Shown here in pieces: positions 55,083 to 64,000 of a stretch of 64,000 bases of DNA (positions are counted from its first letter, which is position 1; each line of letters starts with the position of its first letter). The notes below the pieces were generated by a model. That model ran no database searches and was not told the DNA's origin. It was given only the letters and a program-made list of their open reading frames with translations. Made by a program: the position numbers and the translations under genes. The stretch is from assembly GCA_017644105.1 (NCBI GenBank), contig JAEPMD010000010.1, positions 1 through 64,000 on the forward strand. The letters are read 5' to 3'. This DNA is from Rhizobiaceae bacterium. Its GTDB lineage: Bacteria; Pseudomonadota; Alphaproteobacteria; Rhizobiales; Rhizobiaceae.

Positions 55083-57725
55083 ATGCGAAGCAACACGGGA
55101 CAGGTTTTCCATCTATCAGAGTATCAACCTACTGATTTCGTTTTAGAAAGAACAGATCTCACCTTCGAGCTTCACCCCACAGAAACCAAACTTATCGCAA
55201 GGACCTTGATGCATCGCCGCGAAGGGGTTTCCATTGATGCGCCACTGGTGCTAGCAGGCGATGAATTGAATTTAGAATCAGTTCAAATCGACTCAGTAGA
55301 TGTTGTTGATGCTGATCGTGATGTGTCTCCCGATGAGCTGACTATTCGCAATTTGCCAGAAAGCGTTGCATTTGAGGTCACAGTCACAACAATTTTATCC
55401 CCAGAAACCAATACGAAGCTGATGGGACTTTATCGCACCAATGGTGTTTACTGCACACAATGTGAATCTGAAGGCTTTCGCCGGATGACATATTTCTACG
55501 ATCGCCCTGATGCGATGTGCGTCTACACCGTGACCATCATTGCTGACAAAGAAGACACACCGGTCTTGCTTTCCAATGGCAATTTCTTAGGTGTTGGCGG
55601 CTATGATGAAGGTCGTCATTTTGCCGCTTGGTATGACCCGCATCCAAAACCATCATATCTCTTCGCCCTTGTTGGCGGTGATCTAGGTGTCATTGAAGAC
55701 AAATTCACCACAATGTCTGGCAAAGATGTTGTTTTGAAAATCTTTGTCGAGCATGGCAAGGAATCTCGAGCATCATACGCGATGGATGCGCTTAAGCGCT
55801 CGATGAAATGGGATGAAGAGAAATTTGGTCGCGAATATGATCTTGATATCTTCCAAATTGTCGCCGTGTCAGATTTCAATATGGGCGCGATGGAAAATAA
55901 AGGGCTGAACGTCTTTAACGATAAATATGTTCTGGCTGACCCTGAAACAGCAACAGATGCCGACTACGCCAATATCGAACGCATCATTGCGCATGAATAT
56001 TTCCACAATTGGACAGGCAATCGCATTACCTGTCGTGATTGGTTCCAACTTTGCCTCAAAGAAGGCCTAACGGTTTACCGCGATCACGAATTTTCAGCCG
56101 ATGAACGCTCTCGTTCTGTTATTCGCATCGATGAAATTCGCACACTTAAATTGATCCAGTTCCCAGAAGATGCAGGCCCTTTAGCGCATCCTGTGCGTCC
56201 TGATACCTATAAAGAAATCAACAATTTCTACACCGCAACCGTTTACGAAAAAGGGTCTGAAGTCTGCCGCATGATCCGCACGATCTTGGGTGCTGAAGAT
56301 TTCCGCAAAGGCATGGATCTATATTTCCAGCGCCATGATGGTGATGCAGCAACAATCGAAGATTTTGTTGCATGTTTTGCTGAAGTTAGCGGCCGCGATT
56401 TCAGCCAATTCAGTCTTTGGTATGATCAGGCAGGCACACCAAGCGTAACTGTTTCCACATCATGGGATGAAAGCTCTTCAAGCTTTAAGGTAGAGCTAGA
56501 GCAAGCTTTAGCGCCAACACCAGGCCAGAGCAAAAAAGAAGTGATGCATATCCCGCTATATTATGCGCTGATTGGTGAAGATGGTGAGAACTACGACATC
56601 GCCCCAGAAGGAAGTGATGACAGCGAAGTTCTGCATCTCACCAAACGCAAACAGACATTTGAATTTAAAGGTCTTAAATCTCGCCCAGTTTTATCGATCA
56701 ATCGCGGTCTATCTGCGCCGATAAATGTCTATATGGAACAAAGCAATGAAGACTTAGCCCATATCGCCCGTAACGACACAGATGGTGTTGCGCAATGGCA
56801 AGCATTGCAGGATCTGGCGACACGTGTTTTGATTGACGGCACAAAAGCTGTTCAAGATGGCGGTGCAGCATCCGCTGATGATCAGTTGATCGACGCTTAT
56901 AAAGCAATCGCTGGCAATGCTGATCTTGAGCCGGCATTTAAAGCGCAAGCTCTGATGTTGCCAAGTGAAGCTGATATCGCTCGCGAAATTGGCAAAAATA
57001 TTGATCCAGATGCGATTGAAACTGCGATTTCAACCGTCAAGGATGCGATCGCTGCAGCATTGGCCGATATTTGTGAGACCTTCATTGCCGATATGAAAAC
57101 AGATGGCGAATTTGATCCTGGCGCAGAACCTGCTGGTAAACGCGCTCTATCCTCTGTTGCGCTATCTTACTTATCGCGCAGTGATGGCAATGCATCGCGC
57201 GCAGCTGAGGCTTATAAAGCTGCAAATAACATGACGGAGCAAAGCTCGGCTTTGCAAATCCTGACGAGCCAATATCCTGATGCGTCGGAGACGGAAGATG
57301 CTTTGCAGGATTTCAAGTCGAAATTTACTGACAATCCGCTTGTGATGGATAAGTGGTTGGCCCTTCAAGCAAAGATGCCTGGGGACAGCGCATTGGCAAA
57401 AGTTAAGGCTCTGCTCGAAGACGATGCTTATGACGCGAGTAATCCGAACCGCATTCGCTCATTGATCGGAACCTTTGCAGGCGGCAATGCAACAGGCTTT
57501 AATCGAACTGATGGCAAAGGTTATGATTTGCTAGCTGATCAGATTTTGGCAATTGATCCGAAAAACCCGCAAGTCGCAGCACGCCTTTTAACAACCATGC
57601 GGTCATGGCGAAATCTGGAGCCTGTTCGACAAGCTGCGGCAAAAGCTGCATTGGAAAAAATCTCGTCCAATGACAAGTTGTCGACCGATATATCTGATAT
57701 TGTTGAAAGAACACTTGCGGAATAA
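55083..57725 (+). CDS. pepN: Aminopeptidase N (family M1)
   Basis: 880-residue zinc aminopeptidase with broad specificity, cytosolic. Exopeptidase motif GAMEN is at 268-272, the zinc site HEYFH at 304-308 with the third ligand Glu327 in KEGLTVYRD, and the C-terminal helical domain (about 550-880) is that of the E. coli-type PepN with DUF3458. Length is usual. A hairpin terminator follows its stop. It is followed by the PleC-type kinase and glnE on the other strand, an order I recall from Rhizobiales. Confidence 0.96.
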   Translation: MRSNTGQVFHLSEYQPTDFVLERTDLTFELHPTETKLIARTLMHRREGVSIDAPLVLAGDELNLESVQIDSVDVVDADRDVSPDELTIRNLPESVAFEVTVTTILSPETNTKLMGLYRTNGVYCTQCESEGFRRMTYFYDRPDAMCVYTVTIIADKEDTPVLLSNGNFLGVGGYDEGRHFAAWYDPHPKPSYLFALVGGDLGVIEDKFTTMSGKDVVLKIFVEHGKESRASYAMDALKRSMKWDEEKFGREYDLDIFQIVAVSDFNMGAMENKGLNVFNDKYVLADPETATDADYANIERIIAHEYFHNWTGNRITCRDWFQLCLKEGLTVYRDHEFSADERSRSVIRIDEIRTLKLIQFPEDAGPLAHPVRPDTYKEINNFYTATVYEKGSEVCRMIRTILGAEDFRKGMDLYFQRHDGDAATIEDFVACFAEVSGRDFSQFSLWYDQAGTPSVTVSTSWDESSSSFKVELEQALAPTPGQSKKEVMHIPLYYALIGEDGENYDIAPEGSDDSEVLHLTKRKQTFEFKGLKSRPVLSINRGLSAPINVYMEQSNEDLAHIARNDTDGVAQWQALQDLATRVLIDGTKAVQDGGAASADDQLIDAYKAIAGNADLEPAFKAQALMLPSEADIAREIGKNIDPDAIETAISTVKDAIAAALADICETFIADMKTDGEFDPGAEPAGKRALSSVALSYLSRSDGNASRAAEAYKAANNMTEQSSALQILTSQYPDASETEDALQDFKSKFTDNPLVMDKWLALQAKMPGDSALAKVKALLEDDAYDASNPNRIRSLIGTFAGGNATGFNRTDGKGYDLLADQILAIDPKNPQVAARLLTTMRSWRNLEPVRQAAAKAALEKISSNDKLSTDISDIVERTLAE

Positions 57726-57730
57726 CGCAA

Positions 57731-57760
57731 ATCAGTTTCGCGTAAACTGATACTTTTCAT
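57731..57760 (+). terminator. Terminator after pepN
   Basis: ATCAGTTT (57731-57738) pairs with AAACTGAT (57744-57751) around CGCGT, followed by ACTTTTCATTTAT. The stem is AT-rich but perfect and starts five bases past the pepN stop. Confidence 0.7.
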
Positions 57761-57978
57761 TTATAAAACTAACAAAAAATTGTGACACTCTCGTTGTGCC
57801 GCATTTTTTTTGATCATTTAATTAAATTCTTAATAAAAAATTTACGAGTCATAACAGAAGGTTAACGCCAAACTTTGCCGAAGGGTGGCATGTGCCACTA
57901 GACACGAGGAATCTGCTCTGATTCATTAGGGTAGATTCGGGTGTTAGGGATGTCCGGATCACACGGGGATTTTAACAT

Positions 57979-60393
57979 ATGGTGAATGTGAATAGCATTC
58001 GTGCGGCTAATGACGCGCGTTTGAAAATGGAATCCGTTGCCAAACAATTTGATGAACGTGAGCTGGCGGGCCACGCGAAATTGTTTGCAAAACCAAGGTA
58101 CCGGCGGCTGGAAAATGCTGAACCGGTTTTAAAACGCTCAATTCCTATCCTTATCCTTACATTTCTGCTCTTTGTCGCGCTGGCGCGATGTATCACCGTC
58201 TATGAGCATTATGAACGCTACTCTGCGACTGCCCAGCAAGCCACGCAACTCACTTTGACAGCCATCTCCTCTGTCATTGGTGTGAATCCTGAACCAACAT
58301 TAAATGCTAATCGGCTAGAAACTGAAGCGCAAATTGGTCTCGTTTTGGATCAATTTGCAATTGATCAGGGCCGAATTGTTGCGATTGCAAACGCAAAAGG
58401 CCGCATATTTGCAAGTTCGAATATCGGAAGTGGTTTTGTTGGGCTTAATCTCTCCACTTTAATTGGCGAAGGTTCGGCCATTCAGATTTTCGGCAAACGT
58501 GCTGGTGTTCAACCGGTCACGCTTGGCGAAAACGCGTCAACGCATGCGGGTCGGGATATGTATGCAGCGCTCGCCCATATCGATGACAAAGTAGGGTCAA
58601 TTCTGGTGCTTTCCCCGCAATCACCTGATTTACTCTCTTGGTTCCGTAAGACAATATCACTTAATGTGACGCTGTTTATCGCAACTGCAGCTATCTTGAT
58701 CATGATCTTATATGCCTATTTCTTGCAAGTGGGTTATACTAAGGATGCGACTGATATTTATACAGAATCTCAAAGACGCGTCGACATGGCGCTCTCACGC
58801 GGCCGTTGCGGATTGTGGGAATGGGACATGGCGCATAGTCGGCTCTTTTGGTCGAGTTCCATGTACGAAATGTTGGGTCTACCCGCCAAAGACAGTGTGC
58901 TCAGCTTTGAGGAAGCAGCAAAACTTATGCATCCCGATGACGGGAATATTTATGTTTTAGCGCGTCTCGCTGCCCGTGGTGAGATCCGAGAGATCGACCA
59001 TGAGTTTCGCATGCGTCACGCTAATGGTGACTATGTCTGGTTACGAGCTCGTGCTCAGCTGATTGATCGCACAAGTTCTGGCAGATATCTTGTTGGTATT
59101 GCCATGGATGTGAGTGAACAACATCGTCTGCAGAAGCGAAAAGCTGAAGCTGATCAACGCTTGTTTGACGCGATTGAATCAACCCGTGAGGCCTTTGTCT
59201 TATGGGACAAGCAAGATGGCTTGGTGATTTGGAATGACTATTTCCAAAAAGTGCACAACCTCCCCGATGATGTGCTTCAAGCCGGCATGCACCGTGATAA
59301 AGTGATGGCCGCAGCCAAACGCCCAATTGTCGATCGCATCATCCCCGCGATCAGCCCCAATGGTTACACAAAGGCGTTCGAGATTAAACTTGCTGATGGC
59401 AGCTGGCTACAAATCAGTGAACGCCGTACCAAAGATGGCGGCTTGGTATCCGTTGGCACAGATATTACTGCGCTTAAGCTCAACCAAGATCGCCTACGCG
59501 ATTCAGAAAAACGATTGATGGCCACAATTGGCGATTTATCCAAATCGCAAAAAGCGCTTGAAGATAAGGCTGAGCAGCTCAGTAAACTCAACATAGATTA
59601 TCAACTTGAGAAAGAACGTGCACAAGCGGCGAATAAATCTAAGTCTGAATTCCTCGCCAATATGTCCCATGAGCTTCGCACACCGCTTAACGCTGTGATT
59701 GGTTTTTCTGAGATCATAAAAAATCGCATGTTCGGGCCGTTGGGCTCTGAAAAATATGAGGAATATAACAACGATATTCACTCAAGCGGCAAGCACTTGC
59801 TCGGTTTAATTAATGATATTTTGGACATGTCTAAAATTGAAGCAGGTCAGATGAAAATTGAGCGGGAAGACATCACCTTTGATCCGATCATTGATGAAGC
59901 TGTTCGCTTGATCGCTACTCAGGCTGAGAAAAAATCTATCGAAGTTAATGCGCAGATTGAGAAGGATCTTCAGCTACTTGCCGATCGTCGAGCGATGAAA
60001 CAAGTCATGCTCAATCTACTCTCAAATGCGGTGAAATTCACCGATGATGACGGGATGATTTTTGTCAGAGCCAGACAAGTTGGTGATGCCATCACCGTAT
60101 CTGTACGTGATACAGGCATAGGCATTCCACGCGCAGCACTTGCAAAAATCGGGCAGCCCTTTGAACAGGTTCAAAACCAATTTTCAAAAAGTAAAGATGG
60201 CTCTGGGCTTGGCTTAGCGATTTCGCGCTCTTTAACAAAATTGCATGGTGGTGCCATGCGCATAAGCTCGGAAGAACATATCGGCACAATTGTTTCCATT
60301 CGTGTGCCCGTTGCCGCACTATTAGATGATTGTGAAGACGAAGCGATTATTGAAGACACACAAACCGTTTCAGAAATTCACGCTGCGGAGTAA
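57979..60393 (+). CDS. pleC: PleC-type PAS-domain sensor histidine kinase
   Basis: 804-residue membrane kinase. Helix 1 at about 54-75 and helix 2 at about 228-250 enclose a periplasmic region of about 150 residues; two PAS domains follow (about 265-385 and 392-500), then a coiled coil (about 505-555), the dimerisation domain with His564 in MSHELRTPLNAVIGFSEII, and the ATPase domain with N-box NLLSNAVKF (Asn683) and DTGIGIP. The H-box and its FGPLGSEKYEEY extension are those of PleC/DivJ kinases that act on DivK. The place between pepN and glnE fits the rhizobial pleC locus as I recall it; orthology to pleC is inferred, not proven. Confidence 0.8.
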   Translation: MVNVNSIRAANDARLKMESVAKQFDERELAGHAKLFAKPRYRRLENAEPVLKRSIPILILTFLLFVALARCITVYEHYERYSATAQQATQLTLTAISSVIGVNPEPTLNANRLETEAQIGLVLDQFAIDQGRIVAIANAKGRIFASSNIGSGFVGLNLSTLIGEGSAIQIFGKRAGVQPVTLGENASTHAGRDMYAALAHIDDKVGSILVLSPQSPDLLSWFRKTISLNVTLFIATAAILIMILYAYFLQVGYTKDATDIYTESQRRVDMALSRGRCGLWEWDMAHSRLFWSSSMYEMLGLPAKDSVLSFEEAAKLMHPDDGNIYVLARLAARGEIREIDHEFRMRHANGDYVWLRARAQLIDRTSSGRYLVGIAMDVSEQHRLQKRKAEADQRLFDAIESTREAFVLWDKQDGLVIWNDYFQKVHNLPDDVLQAGMHRDKVMAAAKRPIVDRIIPAISPNGYTKAFEIKLADGSWLQISERRTKDGGLVSVGTDITALKLNQDRLRDSEKRLMATIGDLSKSQKALEDKAEQLSKLNIDYQLEKERAQAANKSKSEFLANMSHELRTPLNAVIGFSEIIKNRMFGPLGSEKYEEYNNDIHSSGKHLLGLINDILDMSKIEAGQMKIEREDITFDPIIDEAVRLIATQAEKKSIEVNAQIEKDLQLLADRRAMKQVMLNLLSNAVKFTDDDGMIFVRARQVGDAITVSVRDTGIGIPRAALAKIGQPFEQVQNQFSKSKDGSGLGLAISRSLTKLHGGAMRISSEEHIGTIVSIRVPVAALLDDCEDEAIIEDTQTVSEIHAAE

Positions 60394-60457
60394 GCATTAC
60401 CAAATTTGAGTAGACGTCGATTAAGCATTGCATTAGAAACGCCTCCCAAGACTTTAA

Positions 60458-60492
60458 ACGCCCCCATGATAAAAATGGGGGCGTCTTTTTTT
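60458..60492 (+). terminator. Terminator after the PleC-type kinase
   Basis: ACGCCCCCAT (60458-60467) pairs with ATGGGGGCGT (60475-60484) around GATAAAA, followed by CTTTTTTT. A ten-base GC-rich stem gives a very strong rho-independent terminator; it also lies 14 bases beyond the stop of the convergent EF-hand gene. Confidence 0.95.
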
Positions 60493-60505
60493 GAATTTGG
60501 ATTGC

Positions 60506-60967
60506 TTAGCGACGAAACCCTTTGCGCTTGCCACGCATTTTGCGGATTTCTTCTTCAGACAACGAACCATCTGAATTCAGATCGAGAACCGCAAATTGTT
60601 TATCCATGCGATCCTTGAGCTCTGCAACCGTTACAGAGCCATCACCGTTCACATCAAGACGCTTCATCATCGCCTCTTCACGGCGGCGTTTGCGCTCAGC
60701 TTCCATGGCCGCAGCAATTTCCTCTGTGGTCAAAACACCATCACCATCTTTGTCAGCGGCAATCATCTTACCCAAACCAACAGCGGCAAATTCTTCCGGA
60801 GAAATTGAACCTGATGCATCAGTGTCAATTCGCTCGATATTCATGCCTCGTTTTCCTTTACCTTTGCGTTTTTTATCATCTGCAAAAGCTGAACCAGTTG
60901 TTGCCAGCCCAACACCGATCATCGTCAATGTTGTGACTGAAACTAGCGTCAATTTTTTCATACTCAT
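60506..60967 (-). CDS. Secreted four-EF-hand calcium-binding protein
   Basis: 153-residue periplasmic protein. After a signal peptide (about 1-28, ending near SAFADD) it has four EF-hand loops: DTDASGSISPEEF, DKDGDGVLTTEEI, DVNGDGSVTVAEL and DLNSDGSLSEEEI, all with the expected Asp/Asn, Gly and Glu ligands. The linkers are very basic (KKRKGKGKRG, RKRRREE). The ATG at 60967 is fixed by AAGGAG seven bases upstream; a longer frame adds 43 unlikely residues. It may buffer or sense periplasmic calcium. It is alone between the kinase terminator and glnE. Confidence 0.88.
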   Translation of the reverse strand: MSMKKLTLVSVTTLTMIGVGLATTGSAFADDKKRKGKGKRGMNIERIDTDASGSISPEEFAAVGLGKMIAADKDGDGVLTTEEIAAAMEAERKRRREEAMMKRLDVNGDGSVTVAELKDRMDKQFAVLDLNSDGSLSEEEIRKMRGKRKGFRR

Positions 60968-61111
60968 TTTATGCTCCTTTTCGCATATGGTCGTCGCCCC
61001 ACATTGCGTGAAGTGGCAAATTGAGCGAACATATCCGCCAAACCTGCCTATGGTATGATCGAACCAGCCCCCAACAAACATGTTGTGGCCGATCATGCTA
61101 TGCGCCTTCTT

Positions 61112-64000
61112 TTAAGGAAGGCGCACAACCTCGTTAAATATCGTGCGTATCCGTTTTGAAGTTGTCTCAATCTCGGTTTGCAAGATATTCATATCCGGTA
61201 AGTTGACACTTCGCAGGATCACATCCTGAAACCCGCTAGGTGCCTCTTCCAATTCAAATTCACCCTCGATACAAAGCTTGATCATCTGCGAAAGTTCCGT
61301 CCAAAGTTTGAGCGCAGATGACAATTCATCGCTTTGTTCGACGCCCAGTTGCGGCACAGCTAATACTTCCAAAAGATGCGATGTGCTGGTCTCGTGGATT
61401 AAAGGTTCCCAACCATTGGCGCGCTCACGCAGGGATAAATACTGCACGACAAATTCAATATCGACGAGCCCGCCCGGGATCAGTTTGAAATCCCACATAT
61501 TTTGCGGTGGCTTTTCCTGATCAATGAGTTTACGCATTTTGGTGACTTCTTTCACCAAATTGGCATGATCACGCTCTGCAGCCAGAACTGCCCGGATCTC
61601 CGAATGCACCTTATCCATCAAGTCTGCATCACCTGCCACACAGCGCGCACGCGAAAGTGCCATATGTTCCCACACCCATGCTTCTTCGCGCTGGTATTTA
61701 GAGAATGCTTTGATCGAGGTCGCCACTGGGCCTTTATTCCCAGATGGGCGTAACCTTAAATCAACTTCGTATAAAACCCCTTCTGATGTTGGCGCGGAGA
61801 GCGCCGCGATCAGCCTTTGTGTCAGCCGCGCATAATAGCGAACAGGATCCAGCGCACGTTGCCCTTCGCTCACATCAGATTCCATGACATCTTGATCGTG
61901 ATCATAAATCAAGATCACATCGACATCAGAACCTGCTGTCATTTCTCTTGAGGCGAGTTTACCCATGCCCAAAACTGCAACTTTGCCACCGGGAATGGTG
62001 CCGTGCTTGCTGGCAACCTCGTCTTCAACAGCGCGCAACGCCTGACAGATCATAAGATCGGCGAGATCGGACAATGCCACTGCTGCTCTTGTTCCGGTGA
62101 TTGCGCCAGTGAGCAATCTGACACCAATGAGAAACTTTTGCTCGGCGTTGAAAATACGCAAGCGATCCAGCACGATTTCATAATAATCAGCGCCTTCAAG
62201 AAATAGATCTAGACGCGTTTCCAAATAATGGCGCGTGGGCAATTCTGACAAAGCTGCGGGATCGAGCATACCATCAAAAATATGAGGACGATGGGCGATG
62301 ATATCAGCTAAGCGCGGCGCACACGTCATGATCGTTTGCAACATCGATAAGAGGCTTGGATTATTGTTCAAAAGCGAAAAGAGCTGAATGCCGGCAGGTA
62401 ATCCCGATAAGAAAGCATCGAATTTAAGTAATGCCTCATCAGGCTCTTTGGCATCGCCAAAGCTACGCAACAATTGCGGCCCAAGCTCGGTCAAACGCTC
62501 CCGCGCCTTCTCACTTTGCGTCGCGCGATATCTTCCCCGATGCCAATTTCGGACAATTCGGATAATGTCAGATGGACGTTTATAACCAAAAGTTTGCAAT
62601 GTTTTTAAGGTATCTGGATCATCATCTTCGCTGGTAAAAGACAAATTCCCGGCTTCATCACTGAGCCCGACTTCTTTTTCAAACAGATCCGCATAGCCGG
62701 TTTCGACAGCGCCGAGATGTTCCAGGAGATTTTTGCCAAATGACTTGCTGGTCTTATCCCCCATCATCAAAGCAATCGCCTTGAGCTCGTCTTTGTCCTC
62801 CGGCAATTCGTGCAACTGCTGATCGGCAACCATTTGGATACGATGTTCCAGATCTCGCAAATACCAATAGCTTTTTAAAAGACTATCGGCTGTGGCCTTG
62901 TCCAACCAATGTGCTTCAACGAGTTTTTCCATCGCCTCATCTGTGCGGCAAACGCGCAGGTCTGGGTTTCTACCACCCGCGATGAGTTGTTGCGTTTGAA
63001 CGAAGAACTCAATTTCGCGAATACCGCCGCGACCCAATTTGACATTGTGACCTTCAACCGAGATATCACCTAACCCACGATGGGCGTGGATCTGGCGCTT
63101 GATCGAATGAATATCCGCAATGGCGGCAAAATCGAGATATTTGCGGAATATAAAAGGCTGCAACTCACTAAGAAAACGTCTGCCTGCCTCAAGATCACCC
63201 GCCACAGGTTGGGCTTTGATATAAGCAGCGCGTTCCCAGTTTTGACCGCGACTTTCATAGTAGTGCATCGCCGCTTCAATCGGGAATGCCAATGGCGTAG
63301 ATCCTGGATCAGGGCGCAGGCGCAGATCTGTTCGGAAGACATAACCATCACGCGTATAATGCTGCATGATATGAATAAGCCGGCGCGCCATTTTTGCAAA
63401 GACATCTGTCGCCTCGCCGCGATCTTCGACGATACCGGCATCCGCTTCAAAAAACACAACAATATCGATATCGGAGGAGTAGTTTAATTCTCCCGCCCCC
63501 AGCTTGCCCATGCCAAGCACAATCAGACCGCTATCTTTGCTCGGTTCAGTCACGTCCTTTAAGACGAGCTTGCCGCGGTCATGCGCTTCGTAAAGCAAAT
63601 GATCGATTGCCGCTGACAGTGTTGCAGACGCAAGGTCACTCAAATATTGCGTTGTGTCTTTGGCAGTCGTGATTTGGGCCAGATCATAGAGGGCAAGCGA
63701 CAAAGCAGCCTGTTTTTTGGCCTGACGCAATTCGCACATCAAATCCGCTTCAGATACCGGCTGACCATCTTCATCGCGCCAAGCACTTTTCGCCCGCGCC
63801 ATGATGTCATCCATTTGAGATTTAATATCGCTGTGAAGCGCATAAGCCAGTAAGTCCGGTTTGGCCGCGACAATACCATATAGAAATGGGCTCAGCGCCA
63901 AAGCAGCTGTTAAAAAGGAAAAACATTCACTATCTTTGTCCAATAGAGACGCGAGTGCTTCACTTTCGGATACCGCTTCACGTAACATATCGGACACATC
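61112..64000 (-). CDS. glnE: Bifunctional glutamine-synthetase adenylyltransferase/adenylyl-removing enzyme, 5' end missing
   Basis: Controls glutamine synthetase by adding or removing AMP according to PII signals. The visible 961 residues contain both nucleotidyltransferase domains: the N-terminal adenylyl-removase with GMGKLGAGELNYSSDIDIVVF and the C-terminal adenylyltransferase with GMGKLASREMTAGSDVDVILI, each with its GxxD/SDxD metal ligands, joined by the helical PII-sensing domain. The frame has no stop up to the window edge; the first in-frame start is GTG at 63997, but the usual family length (near 980-990 in Rhizobiales) suggests a few dozen residues lie beyond the edge. Confidence 0.95.
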   Translation of the reverse strand, partial: DVSDMLREAVSESEALASLLDKDSECFSFLTAALALSPFLYGIVAAKPDLLAYALHSDIKSQMDDIMARAKSAWRDEDGQPVSEADLMCELRQAKKQAALSLALYDLAQITTAKDTTQYLSDLASATLSAAIDHLLYEAHDRGKLVLKDVTEPSKDSGLIVLGMGKLGAGELNYSSDIDIVVFFEADAGIVEDRGEATDVFAKMARRLIHIMQHYTRDGYVFRTDLRLRPDPGSTPLAFPIEAAMHYYESRGQNWERAAYIKAQPVAGDLEAGRRFLSELQPFIFRKYLDFAAIADIHSIKRQIHAHRGLGDISVEGHNVKLGRGGIREIEFFVQTQQLIAGGRNPDLRVCRTDEAMEKLVEAHWLDKATADSLLKSYWYLRDLEHRIQMVADQQLHELPEDKDELKAIALMMGDKTSKSFGKNLLEHLGAVETGYADLFEKEVGLSDEAGNLSFTSEDDDPDTLKTLQTFGYKRPSDIIRIVRNWHRGRYRATQSEKARERLTELGPQLLRSFGDAKEPDEALLKFDAFLSGLPAGIQLFSLLNNNPSLLSMLQTIMTCAPRLADIIAHRPHIFDGMLDPAALSELPTRHYLETRLDLFLEGADYYEIVLDRLRIFNAEQKFLIGVRLLTGAITGTRAAVALSDLADLMICQALRAVEDEVASKHGTIPGGKVAVLGMGKLASREMTAGSDVDVILIYDHDQDVMESDVSEGQRALDPVRYYARLTQRLIAALSAPTSEGVLYEVDLRLRPSGNKGPVATSIKAFSKYQREEAWVWEHMALSRARCVAGDADLMDKVHSEIRAVLAAERDHANLVKEVTKMRKLIDQEKPPQNMWDFKLIPGGLVDIEFVVQYLSLRERANGWEPLIHETSTSHLLEVLAVPQLGVEQSDELSSALKLWTELSQMIKLCIEGEFELEEAPSGFQDVILRSVNLPDMNILQTEIETTSKRIRTIFNEVVRLP

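Noticed and set aside
63997-63999. ATG at the right edge as the glnE start
   Set aside because: It is in another reading frame; the glnE frame has GTG at 63997-63995 and stays open to the edge.

Overview
The window is one continuous stretch of an alphaproteobacterial chromosome, most likely from a marine-type, moderate-GC member of the Hyphomicrobiales (Rhizobiales). This is inferred from gene content and order: pepA-holC, lptF-lptG-lptD-surA-pdxA-ksgA, gmk-yicC-mltG-fabF-acpP-fabG-fabD, rpsF-rpsR-DUF2232-rplI, and pepN / PleC-type kinase / glnE. I see no rRNA, tRNA, CRISPR array, prophage or insertion sequence. The genome lineage is inference; no search was run.

Layout. 1-2.0 kb: a gene-free edge and a two-receiver diguanylate cyclase. 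2.0-4.0 kb: holC and pepA (minus). 4.3-11.9 kb: the outer-membrane operon lptF-lptG-lptD-surA followed by pdxA and ksgA (plus), meeting gmk-yicC-mltG-fabF-acpP (minus) at overlapping stop codons. 16.9-18.5 kb: a three-gene accessory block (unknown anchored protein, TetR regulator, small membrane protein with two clear TetR operators) inserted between acpP and fabG-fabD. 20.5-29.2 kb: a Tas-like aldo-keto reductase, two chemoreceptors, a class-V aminotransferase, a secreted orphan and an ADP-ribosylglycohydrolase-like protein. 29.4-32.2 kb: the S6-S18-DUF2232-L9 operon behind a strongly structured leader. 32.6-35.4 kb: a solute-binding protein and a chemoreceptor, bracketed by two copies of the rplI end plus its terminator. 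35.6-38.1 kb: a possible 36-residue leader peptide, an APC permease and a CaCA exchanger.

38.2-41.6 kb: a LysR regulator divergent from two secreted proteins of unknown role. 41.8-45.3 kb: a tightly overlapped envelope-sugar operon (GtrA, GT2, ChbG/HpnK deacetylase, ArnT-like transferase) in which the GT2 gene has an in-frame TAA at codon 27. 45.4-47.8 kb: a cluster with two HxlR regulators, a YciI-like protein, a truncated globin and a luciferase-domain protein. 47.9-54.8 kb: an OpgB-like phosphoglycerol transferase, a possible PilZ-type protein, a family-4 uracil-DNA glycosylase, a DenD-like dehydrogenase and two transporters. 55.1-64 kb: pepN, a PleC-type histidine kinase, a four-EF-hand periplasmic protein and glnE, which runs off the right edge.

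How the genes work together: most of the core genes serve envelope building (LPS export, barrel folding, fatty acids, peptidoglycan) and translation. The accessory genes are mainly sensing (three chemoreceptors, one diguanylate cyclase, one PAS kinase, five one-component regulators) and surface modification. The observations most worth checking are the duplicated rplI terminator with compensatory stem changes around the binding-protein/chemoreceptor pair, the nonsense codon in the GT2 gene, the structured rpsF leader, the coupled short ORF before the permease, and the LysR-linked secreted protein pair.
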